Shown here piece by piece: positions 30,570 to 40,841 of a stretch of DNA of 64,000 nucleotides. A program made the position numbers and the translations under genes. Numbering within the stretch: position 1 is the stretch's first letter; the number at the start of each line of letters is the position of its first letter. Source of the stretch: Mikania micrantha (lineage: Eukaryota > Streptophyta > Magnoliopsida > Asterales > Asteraceae); NCBI GenBank assembly GCA_009363875.1, contig CM018680.1:69269139-69333138 (forward strand), written 5' to 3'. The notes under the pieces were generated by a model that was not told the DNA's origin, did no database searches, and worked only from the letters and a program-made list of their open reading frames with translations.

Positions 30570-33264
30570 CATAACAGATTTAGGTACTTTGGTAATAGAA
30601 TAGACTCTGTCCTTGGGTTGGGGTTGGTCTGTTTTTGAGCCTGTCTGAATTGTGCTTAATATGTTTTGTCATGCTTCCACTGCCCTGGTTAACTGGTTTT
30701 ATCTTAGTTTTGAAAATCCTTGGTGTTTGCTTATGAAAACCAGATTGTGTTTTGTTTGATTTCTTATGTCTTTTTGCAGTGGAAGGAGTCTGAGTCTGAG
30801 TCCCCTTTTGAGAGGTTGACTTAGGCTTGGAGGATGGTACATTCCTCACATGTTTGTTAACCGGTTTAGCCTTAGGGATGACCTTCTGATTCTTCCCATA
30901 GAAGAATTCAGTAGGTCGGTGCAGACAATGTCTAGCAATGTGTCCTGGTTTCCCACATGCATAACAGCAGACCTTTTGGTGAAATTAATTAGGTCAAAGG
31001 GCTTTACATCACAGTTACTTTGACTAGAGGATGAGTTTGAAGAAATTTGTTCCAATGACCCAGTTGGAATATAAGGTTCACAGTTAGGGTTCAACTGTGA
31101 ACTTTCCTCTTTAGTAACTGTGGAATGAGCCGGTGCAGTCTGTGCTGTCAAAGGAGAGAAGGTTGATTTTATAGCAAACGTTTTTTGAAAATGTTTCAAC
31201 ATATCATTAAGATTAATGTCAATTTCATCATCGAATTTTCCAACAAAATCAGTTTTTGGAACAAAAGATGATTGTCTTGTAGATGTTGAACAATCTGTGC
31301 TCCTCCAGCACTTCTTTCTACCTTCTTCTCCTCTAAACCTGCAACACTATTAGTTTTTCTGCACAAACCTTAGAATCATTAGTCATAACAGGGTCAGCTG
31401 TGAGCATAACCGGTTTGGTGGGGAAATCACAAGCACGACTAGAATCCAATTCCAAGTCATCAACAGATGTGTTGATCCTTGGCATGCATGAGTAATTATG
31501 GTTAAAGGGTGTGCACACTCCTTAAAACCAAGACCCTTATTATCCCTCTTGAATTGTATGCTTACCATGTTTTCTAAAACTTTGCTTGAATAATCAAATT
31601 GTTCACATTTTACTGAAATTTTAGAAAGTTGAGTTTTGGCTTGGTCTAGCTCCAAAGGAGTTCATCGATTTTGCGTCTAGCATCACGATAGTTGGACTCT
31701 TTATCACTTAAAAGTTCTTTTAGCCTTGCCACATCCCGACCCTCGGCTTCAAGTTCCTTTTAAAAATTCCTTCATTTTTAAGAAATTCTGAGTTAAAGTA
31801 TTTAAGTTTGTTTAATTCTTTGATTAATGATTCATTGTGTGACCTGTACTTAAATACTTTATTTATGCATGAGGTAGAGCAAAAGATTTTCAGTTACCTC
31901 CTTCTGTTTGTCTTCCACCTCGGCCATGAATGCATGACTCAGAGTCAGCTCTAGTTCCTGCACCTGATCACTCCAATCATAGGAGTCAATCTCTTGAGTC
32001 ACCAGTGCTTTAGATGTGCTAGCACTTCCTCCCCAGCTGCAGTCACAGATTTCTCTTCAGTCTTCTTTTCTCCTTCTTTAGCCACTTTTGGCTGCTTACA
32101 TTCTCTGGCAAAGTGACCCGGTTGGTCGCAGTTGTAACATCGCAGCTTTGATTTATCAAAACCAAGCTTCTTTCCAGGATTGTTTCCAAAGCTATTTCTT
32201 CCATATCGCTTGATGAACTTCTTTGCTCTAAACACTGCCATTGCCATCTGCCATGAGATATCCATTTCTTCAACATCAACTGGATTGATCTGCTCTAGAT
32301 TGTCTTGAGTGAGATTGGATGGTGCCAATTCTCCTGCTATGAAAGCATTGTAACTGTTCATGAATCCTTTAAACAACAGCAGATTCCCTTCGCTTTCTGG
32401 ATTGACTTTAGGCACTGATCCGGTTTGTCCAGATGATAGGAATGCAGTCTCAAAAGGAATTGTATGAGATGAAGAAGGCTGATAGTGCTGCATTCCTGAT
32501 GATTGAAGATTGATTGCTGACAGAAGGGCAGAGTTTTTAGATACAGGAGCAATGCCCATTGAGCTGGCATGATTCAGTGCTCTCTGCTTATCATCCATAT
32601 CATAGGAGTGATGATTGAGATCAGCTCACTCAAGAAGTCTTGTACATATCTTTGGTCCTTTTGATTGTTGTACAATTTGAATTCCAAGTGTAAGGTAATG
32701 AGTTCAGCAGCTTCTTGTTCACCCTCTCCTTGGTCATCTCAATTCCAGAACTAGTCATCTCAGTCATCAGATGTGTGAATCTGTTAAGTTGTGCTTCAAG
32801 AGACTCTCCCTTGATGTGATTAAACATGTTAAACTCTGCCTGAGCATATCCTTCCGACTTTCTCGCATGTCCTCATTCCTTCAAATCTTTCAACCAGGCA
32901 TTCCAGAGTTCCTTTGCAGTCTTGTGCTCCTTAAAATCCGTGAGCAACATCAGTCGATAAAGCCATTGTAATCAAGCATACGCCTTTTCATCCTTTTCCA
33001 TCATGATATGTCATTGTCGGTGTACAATTCCGGATCCTTGGGAACAAGAGGACCATTGATCTCACTCTGGTATGAGGGTACATAGGGACCCTCCTCAAAT
33101 CGATCTCAAAGCTTTGGATCGGTATACTTGATGAATGACTGAAATCTGAACTTCCAATCTTGGAAGTTATCTCCTGACACGAGCCTTGGTGGCTTTGTTC
33201 TGGTGCCGATCTCATTGTCCAGATTGAGTAAGTTGGACAAATTTGTCAGATTCTTTGAAGCCAT
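30570..33264 (-). pseudogene. gag: Copia gag of the second SIRE element, broken
   Basis: ATG at 33264 begins MASKNLTNLS; the frame stops after ~50 codons near 33110. Later segments carry MFNHIKGESLEAQLNRF (32827), the first CCHC knuckle CYNCDQPGHFAREC (about 32140-32100) and a second, CYACGKPGHIARHC (about 30970-30930), followed by a Lys/Thr/Gln-rich tail. The two-knuckle plan matches the intact Gag at 12878-15544, but the sequences are distant. The end is near a TGA at about 30562, in frame with the following protease. Confidence 0.75.
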
Positions 33265-33349
33265 GATGAATCAGAAATTTTCTAAGTCCAGTACACCCGA
33301 ATTCCCTGTAGCTGCCCAAGTAGATACTGCTCAAAGTTAAACAGAAATT

Positions 33350-33449
33350 NNNNNNNNNNNNNNNNNNNNNNNNNNNNNNNNNNNNNNNNNNNNNNNNNNN
33401 NNNNNNNNNNNNNNNNNNNNNNNNNNNNNNNNNNNNNNNNNNNNNNNNN
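33350..33449. other. Assembly gap (100 N)
   Basis: Exactly 100 N, the usual size for a gap of unknown length. The 5' LTR of the second SIRE element and the rest of the interrupted MULE OTU domain should lie in or beyond it. Confidence 0.98.
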
Positions 33450-33775
33450 AATAATATATAATAATAATAATAAATAATAATAATAATAATAGGAATAGGA
33501 ATAGGAATAGGAATAGGAATAGGAATAGGAATAGGAATAGGAATAGGAATAGGAATAAGAATAAGAATAACAAGAACAATAAGAATAACAATAACAAGAA
33601 CAATAACAAGAACAACAAGAACAACAACAACAAGAACAACAACAACAAGAACAACAAGAACAACAATAATAACAACAATAATAACAACAACAACAATAAT
33701 AATAATAATAATAATAATATTAATCATAATATTAATAATAATAATAATAAGTATTAATAATAATATTTTTTAATT
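33450..33775. repeat. Compound microsatellite
   Basis: (ATA)n, then about 11 copies of GGAATA, then (AACAAG)/(AAC)n and (AAT)n. It abuts the gap and is the likely cause of the assembly break. Long ORFs through it (poly-Leu, poly-Ile) are artefacts. Confidence 0.95.
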
Positions 33776-33832
33776 TTTTAAAAACTATATGACTCGTATT
33801 GGGCTATACGAGTTGTATAGGGTTTTTCTATA

Positions 33833-33851
33833 GAACAGCCGATGGCTGTTC
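33833..33851. other. 8-bp-arm inverted repeat in the leader of the ORF1-like gene
   Basis: GAACAGCC and GGCTGTTC around GAT form a perfect dyad 125 bp before the proposed intron. A CT-rich tract follows (33880-33917), as in a plant 5' leader. Confidence 0.5.
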
Positions 33852-33976
33852 GTATTTCACACACACAACTCGTACATACACTCTCTCTCTACGCTCGCCT
33901 CTCTCTCTCTCTCTCTACGGTACCACGAAGGATCTACGCTCTATCTATGGATTTGGACCCCACCATCTCATAAACC

Positions 33977-34340
33977 GTAAGTTTTCGTTATTTTTTGAAG
34001 TTTTTTTTTACAGAAATCGTAAATAGGAACGTGATTTTGTAGCTTTTTGTTGTAATGTAGCATTATTTGGATGTAGGATTGGGTTTGGTTGAATTAGGTT
34101 TAATTTTTTTTAGAAAATTAAAACTTTACGAATCGTTAAGAGCCATATGGCTCGTATGGTTCTTCGGGAGATGATGATGAACTGTCAATGGGGCTTTTTT
34201 CGCGTAAAACTATACGACCCGTAAAGCCTTATACGGTTCGTATAGTTCTTAATTTTTTTTTGAATTATGAAAAAAATTGTTGTTAGAATTTATATTAATA
34301 ATAATAATATTATTATTATTATCACTTATTATTATTATTA

Positions 34341-34422
<82 letters not shown>

Positions 34423-34478
34423 CACTTATTATTATTTTTAATATTATTATTGTTGTTATTATTTGTCTTATTTTGCAG
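33977..34478 (+). other. Probable 5'-leader intron of the ORF1-like gene
   Basis: Donor CC|GTAAGT at 33977 and acceptor TTATTTTGCAG|AT at 34478, four bases before the ATG at 34482. The intron is AT-rich, contains TATACG motifs (34140-34250) and a long (TTA)n tract (34300-34440). Splice sites are inferred by eye. Confidence 0.45.
34300..34440. repeat. (TTA)n microsatellite
   Basis: About 40 TTA/ATT trinucleotides with a few interruptions, inside the proposed intron. The poly-Leu ORF that starts here is not a gene. Confidence 0.95.
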
Positions 34479-34481
34479 ATT

Positions 34482-35460
34482 ATGCCTCCACGTAGACGTC
34501 GTCGCGAGAGTTCTTCTAGCTCTGATTCGGCCGAGGACGGTCCGGATCAGATGCTAGATCCGCATATTTTGCTGCAGTTCCCACAGGGTTTTGACGTGCA
34601 CACGCGTCTCAAACGCCTCATTGGGAGGGAAATTGTGGATCCCCGAACTATTGGGCAGGAGATTCGCATGTCCCTGACTCAGTGGGGGGATTGCTACTGG
34701 ATTTTATACACGAGATGAGGTTACTACACCTCTATTCCTTGATCCTTGATGCTTGATGCTGTAGTAGATGAGGATGAGGCCGTCCTCACAGAGTGGTAGT
34801 ATCCGTTGCACCGATACTTACATCGGTGCATCGCCTGCACCATCACCGGCCGTCGTTTGAGCCAGAAGTGGGTCACACAGAAAGACCTATTCTTCTTGTA
34901 TTGCCTTATCAGCGGCCGCAGCTGCAATCTTGCATGGTTGCTAGCTGATTATTTTTCAGCTTTGTTAGCCGTAAGGCTAGTGGTGCTATTACGTGTGGCT
35001 CTTTTATCACATGTATAGCTCGACGTATCGGTCGTTTTTCGGCCAATATTAGAGAGAGCATGACTGAGACTTACGCCTCGACACTGTTGGGGCGTAACAC
35101 GGTCATGCTCATGGGTATAGCGGCCGAGATCCCCGGCGTGAGTCTGCGATTTTCACTGGATCGGTGCACAGTGTGGGTGCCGCCAGTTCCTGCTCCACAA
35201 CAGCAGCCATAACTGGGGCACAGCCACACGCATAGCAGCCACCACTAGACCAGCCACCACCACCACCACATCATGTCGTTGTTCGTCAGCCACGACTGCA
35301 TCCGGCTGACGAAGCGATCTTACGCGAGCATTCTGCACGCCTTGATCGCGTAGAGTGGATGATGCGGTGGGTGATGGTGCAGTTGGCTGCTGCTTCTGGT
35401 GTTGATGTTCCTGTCTATCCCGGACTCGGACATGATCAGGATCCTGCATGCTTAGTTATT
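34482..35460 (+). pseudogene. Retroelement ORF1-like gene, degenerate
   Basis: ATG at 34482 starts MPPRRRRRESSSSSDSAEDG then FPQGFDVHTRLKRLIGREIVDPRTI, after which the frame breaks near 34716. Further pieces are recognisable: VTQKDLFFLYCLISGRSCNLAWLLADYF (34860-34960) and, in a third frame, a C-terminal piece with DEAILREHSARLDRVEWMMRW (35300-35380). This layout resembles the Athila/ORF1 type of plant gypsy-related proteins from memory; I cannot confirm it. Several stops and frameshifts make it non-functional. It is followed by AT-rich DNA with no pol gene. Confidence 0.5.
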
Positions 35461-36579
35461 TTTGTTGTATTTTCTTTTTCTTTTTTGTATTTTGATGTAT
35501 GGACACTACTTATTATTCGGATGTATGTATTGTTATTTCGTATGTATGTTGTGTATGGTGTGATTGTTTGTTTTATCTTTTATTATATAATTAAAAAAAT
35601 GTGCGTATCTGTGAAATGAAAAATCAATAGTTAACAATTTTTTTTTAAAATAAACGTTTAAATACGATTACGTTAAATAATTTTCAAACCAAACATTTAA
35701 ACGATATCATATGTATATCTCTTTGATAAAAGCGACTATATACACCGGTTATAACAATAAAATTACGAAAATCATAACTACTTATGTAAAAATTGTTGCT
35801 TAAATTTAAACGTTTAAAGCTCACGATGCTAAAATATTTGTCAAACAAAACAAGTAGACAATATAATTAAATAATTACGTTAAAATACTTATTATTTTAC
35901 AACAAAACGATTAAAAATGGTTACGCTTTTCTTTCGAACAATTAGACGATATTATAAATTAATTAAACACGTACGTGTCGCGTTTACGAATACCGGATTT
36001 CAAAACAAAGTACGATTAGACGATATTATCAATAGATATTATTTTATAACTTAAAGATGAAACAATTAGACGATATGATATAAGTAAATTAACGTTAAAC
36101 ACGTACGTATACCGGATTTCAAAACAAAGTACAATTTTATAACATAATTACGTTACGGCCCGTTATTATTTTACAACTTACCGATTAAACATAATTACGT
36201 TAAAAGCTATCTTTTAACCATATAAAACACTTTGACGATTACGATGTCACAAATAAGTTAAACATGTACGTATATCTGGCGTAAAAACAAAAGTTGTAAA
36301 TTTTCAACTTTCCATACTACTCATATAGGCCAATACTACTCGTATAGGCCGATACTACTCGTATAGGGTTTTCAGCCACCAGACATCTGACTGACATATT
36401 CTGACACATTCTGACATCTATACGGCCCGTATAAAACCAAGTGGTGTTAACTGATCCACAGGTGGTGTCCAAATAACCAGCCCCTAAACAATATGACGCA
36501 TAAATAAACTCAAATACAAAACATTTCAACCTTAAAAGACGACCTTAGATATGTTATGACCACATATTTTTCTTAATTT
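35461..36579. other. AT-rich non-coding DNA
   Basis: No ORF of note. Repeated short phrases (ACGTTAAA, ATTACGTTA, ACACGTACGT, AGACGATAT) give it a degenerate low-complexity look. Three CTCGTATAGG-type motifs at 36310-36372 and one CTATACGGCCCGTATA at 36418-36433 repeat the motif seen around the ORF1-like gene. Confidence 0.5.
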
Positions 36580-36741
36580 CACTACTACAAAATCAGCCTA
36601 ATGTAACTTTAATATTTAAAAAAATATTGCATTAACCGAAGTTGCAACTTTTTTGTTACAAAATGCCACTTTTTTTTTCCAAATACATCATTTTTATATG
36701 CAACTCTTAAAAATATTGTATTAGGCTTGTTTTTTGTATTG
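36580..36741. mobile_element. CACTA-type MITE
   Basis: 162 bp. It starts CACTACTACAAAATCAGCC and ends GGCTTGTTTTTTGTATTG, whose reverse complement matches the start apart from small gaps. The 3-bp target duplication TTT is at 36577-36579 and 36742-36744. The arms extend inward (GCCTAAT...; AATATTTTT), so most of it could fold as a hairpin. No coding capacity. Confidence 0.72.
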
Positions 36742-37618
36742 TTTATAATGGGTGGGGATATTTAGACATGCTAGAATATTAAGTTAACACCCAATTATTA
36801 TACGGGTCGTATAGGGTACAAACATATAATCTATCATACTGACAAAAATTCGAGCATTAAATATTGTACATCACGTCTTGGCCTGTATGATCGTACAAAG
36901 ATCGAGTTTTTTTTTTTTTTACATTTTATACATCAATGTACTTTATATCTATAAGTTTTTGGTATTCTAGTGTGTTATTCTTTTTGTTTCTCGTATGAAA
37001 GATCAGCATAAGGTTCCATGTTTGCTGAAAAAGCTCCTATCCCAAAATAACATCGTTAATGAATTGAATATCAAATTTGTAAAGTTGAAAGACGATGCAT
37101 TCGTTTGAATCATTCGAACGTTTTTTAAAAGTTTTAAAGGAATCTTACGTCTTGTTAATAATTCAAACTTATGCATAATTTAAAAGTTTAAATTTTCAAT
37201 ACAGCTCATTCAACCTTGTATAACCCATATAACAACCAATCATTGTCCTAGATTGTTAGCTTATGTCAGGCTAGAAAAGTAATATGGGCCTAATTGACGT
37301 GTACGAATTGTATTGGATTTCAAATGTCAAAGAATGTCCGGTACAATGATGAATACGAACATAAAAGCCAGTAGAGTCATATCTTATATACTATCGAACA
37401 AGTAATAACAATTAGCCACATGTCCTTCTTTGGTTTAACTACATGACACATGACAACAATTAATTGGCTTAAAATCTAATAATGTTACATGGTAGCTCAT
37501 AGTCATTAAAAATATTTTTTATTTTAAAAATGCTTTTATTGCTATTAATCATCAACTGCATTTCTATTTGGAATCGTGTTAAGTCTAATTCCTATTACTT
37601 TGGCATAATCAAATTTAT
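36742..37618. other. Non-coding, nothing recognised
   Basis: AT-rich. One further ATACGGGTCGTATAG motif at 36799-36813. No ORF, repeat unit or RNA gene that I can support. Confidence 0.5.
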
Positions 37619-37775
37619 AATATATAATAAATAAAAGTTTTAGTATGCCACGTGTCAAAATTCCTGGCCACTTAAAAATTAATTTCCCACCTCTCTCTTA
37701 TAATAAATATTTCTATGTAATATTTTAATTAAATTTTGATTTTTTTCATCTTCTCACTTCTATTAAATATTAATC

Positions 37776-37822
<47 letters not shown>

Positions 37823-38736
37823 AACAAAGGTTTTGCTATGCCATGTGTCAAAATTCTAGGCCACTTAAAAATTATTTTTCCGCCTCTCTCTCATAATAAA
37901 TATTTATATGCCATATTTTAATTACATTTTGATTTTTTTCATCTTCTCTCTCTTATTAAATATTAATGATTTTATTTAACTTACTAAAATAATATTTATA
38001 AATTATGAATCAATTCTTTAAGTTTTTTATATATGTTCTTGAAGAATATGTATTATGTTATTTTAAACAAATAATTTTAAATTTTAAATATTTAACATGT
38101 GTAAATGTGTAATACATCTATTCTTAATGTTATATATATATATATATATGTATATTAAGAACAATTTTTTATAGTTTTTTTATTTTTAAAGTTTTTCTAT
38201 ATAAAAAAGGTATAATTAATATTATTAGTTTTAATATAATCATGTAAATTTAAAAAGATGTAATAAAAATATTTTAATTATGTAAATTTATGAAGACATA
38301 ATTATAAAATTACATTATTTTTTATTCGCAAAACCGTGTAATACACGAGACTATAAACTAGTTTATGATGATATATGAAATGAATACCTTACACATATTA
38401 ATTTATTTCTTTATTTTAAGGGTGGCAAGTAGAAGAATCGCTATTAAAAGTTGGTTGTTTTCGAAAGATTTCGTTTCATTCATAGCTAGTTTTATGTTTC
38501 ATTGTCCAATGTTAAAAGTAGATATGAATTTAAATTATAAATTCTTGATAAAGATGAAAAAGTTACAAACAAAACATCAAATATTATACATGAAAATGTT
38601 TAGATATTTGTAATATACATTTTCTTTTCATAAATTGTCAAACACTTTATTCATTTGCATATATTGATTCTCTAATGTTTATATTGTAATTTTATTTTTT
38701 ATGTAACCTTGTGTGATACACGGTTAAATAGGCTAG
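37619..38736 (+). mobile_element. Probable outer non-autonomous Helitron
   Basis: Proposed 5' end TC at 37619, followed by ATAATAAATAAAAG and TGCCACGTGTC. Proposed 3' end CTAG at 38733-38736 followed by T, with a GTGTGATACAC hairpin ending 12 bp upstream. No target duplication, as expected for Helitrons. Its head (37625-37770) is paralogous to that of the inner element (37818-37970). No Rep/helicase gene. The 5' end is the weaker call. Confidence 0.5.
37774..38361 (+). mobile_element. Probable inner non-autonomous Helitron
   Basis: 588 bp from TCTATATATAC at 37774 to CTAG at 38358-38361, inserted between A and T. CGTGTAATACACG (38335-38347) forms a 5-bp-stem hairpin 10 bp before the end, the standard Helitron 3' signal. 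It contains an (AT)n tract after the 5' end. Its insertion inside the outer copy explains the duplicated head sequence. Confidence 0.6.
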
Positions 38737-40604
38737 TAAAGAGTATGATTAAAAAAAAAAAAGTGGTATGTAGAACAACCAACATGTTTATAATTTATTG
38801 TTCTAACGTTAGATATTAATTAGATATGTGGATGTAAAATGTTAGGAGCCCATACCAATAAATATTGTCCCATTGTGTGTGTATAGTACACTGCAAACAT
38901 AGTACATTTATTTAAAAAATAAATTAAATAACAGGTCAGTTTTCAGAAAAAAAGGTTGTTGACATGTCTCAATGTCAAGTCATACATCTCTCCCCTTAAT
39001 TTCTCTGTCACATTAATTACGTCTTCTTCCATTCAACCTCAGCTCCCTCGTCGGACTACCATTACCTCCCGCTCCGGCCATCAAAGGTAGCCATCATCCT
39101 CGTAACTATCAAAAAACCCAAAATCGGCTGTGGTGTTATCGTTGCTTCTTCTTCATCAACGGCAGATGGGTTTGCATTCACATTACCAATCTATCACCGA
39201 CAACGATGGACCTCATCTTAGAGCCACCACATGCAAGTATGTGACGGTAGCTTCTGTCGGTGCCGGTTTGAGTAATTCCTTAATGATATAAATTTAAGGG
39301 ATCGTAAAGAACAACCGAGTAAACCTAATAATGACGTCAAGTATACTAATTACTTTTTAATATTAAAAAAAATAATATTTTAGTTATTTGTCTTAATATC
39401 AAACACCAAATTTAATAAAAGGGTAAAAAATATCACATTTTTAAAAACTTATTCATTTTCATATTTTTATTACTAAAGATGCCTCCTAATTTTTATACAC
39501 TTATAATTTTTTTATAATATTTTATTGTTTTTATAAAAGTATATCATTAAACTCGTCATATTTTTCTCGTTAATTTCATTATAGTCATACACCAACCTAA
39601 CAATCAATAATATAATAATTTTACCTTATTTTTTCAAAAAATTTCCATCTTTAAAAAAATGTTTCCCTTATCTTAAATATACATTACAATCTTATTTTTA
39701 TTATAAAAATTTGATTATTAAATAAATTTACATAAATATAAGCTAGAAATTTAGATGAAAATAACGTATAGTAACGTCAATATAATGAGTTGTAATATAA
39801 ATAGAACACGTAACATTACTTAAGGTAAAGAACTACAATTACGTTAATGCAATTTAGATTAATGTAATGAGTTGTAACGTAAATAAAAAATATAACATTA
39901 AGTAAACAGCTGTGATTACGTTAATGTAAAATTATGTATTTAACTATGTAATTAAAAAAAATATATTTCTATAAAAAACTTATGTGGTTTTTTGAAAGCA
40001 AACAATTTTTTAATAGGGATTTTTTTTAAAAATGGAAGAAAAAAAGTATTTAAAAAATGATGAAATCTTATTATAAAAATAATAAGTTACAGCTCGTAAC
40101 ATCTGTATAATTACGAACACTTTGAAAAAAATTTGACAAGGCTATACTTAAATTAAATTAAGATAAAAATGTGACAAGTTTAATAGTGTAATTTTTATAA
40201 AAAAAATAATGTATATAAAAGTTATGAATGTTTAAAAAATAGGGGGTAAACTTTTTTTTAATGATATCAAGTTACCCAGCAAATGTTAAAAATATATTTT
40301 AACAAATCTCAGCCAATTATTTTTTCCAGAATTAACATCGAACACTCGTTTCAAGTTCATTATATTAAGCAAGCAATCATATTGTATTATTAGTTTACTT
40401 AATTAAGGTGCGTGAACAACCAATACTTACCTTTTAGTGTGTTTTCATGAATGGTTATAAAAGACCCAGTGATGTAATTGTAATTAATATGTTGTTTAGA
40501 ATGGAAATAAGAGAAGAAAAGGAATTTATTTTAATTCAGTTTGCTAATATCATGCTACACTAAAATCAGAGATGAACTGTTTCAATTTTCATGGAATAAG
40601 TCGA
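38737..40604. other. AT-rich non-coding DNA with one GC-richer island
   Basis: 38995-39285 is markedly GC-richer than its surroundings and has ORF-like stretches in two frames but no family I recognise. 39770-39940 has two partial copies of an ATTACGTTAATG/AATGAGTTGTAA phrase. The remainder is low-complexity A/T. Confidence 0.4.
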
Positions 40605-40841
40605 TTGTCTGTTTTGTGTGTGCTAATATGTGCTATTTGTAAATGCTAACATATATTAGCACATATACATAGTTATAAACCTGTTAACAATCTTGTTTGT
40701 CTATTTTTCTATGTGCTAATATGTGCTTTTAGTATGTGTTAGTATATATCAATACATATACATAATCATTCACATGTTAACAATTTTCTTTGCCTGTGTT
40801 GATATGTGCTATTATTAAATGTTAGCATATATCAACACATA

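Larger units (their letters stand above)
21642..33349 (-). mobile_element. Second SIRE-type copia element, degenerate, 5' end lost in the assembly gap
   Basis: Minus-strand order from the gap leftward: gag (33264-30570), protease, integrase, RT, RNase H (30545-27007), a 2 kb spacer, env-like ORF (25053-22035), polypurine tract, 3' LTR (22012-21642). The 5' LTR and primer site are not visible: they fall in or beyond the 100-N gap. It inserted in the OTU domain of the MULE; the left target-site candidate is TTTCC (21637-21641). Several frameshifts and stops make it inactive. It is a different family from the copia at 9096-16455, with other LTRs and other motif content. Confidence 0.85.

Noticed and set aside
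33212..33727. Long ORFs with poly-Ile/Leu and a run of X
   Set aside because: They read through microsatellites and the 100-N gap.
34341..34480. Poly-Leu start upstream of the ORF1-like ATG
   Set aside because: It is the translated (TTA)n tract; the MPPRRRR start after the AG acceptor is a better start.
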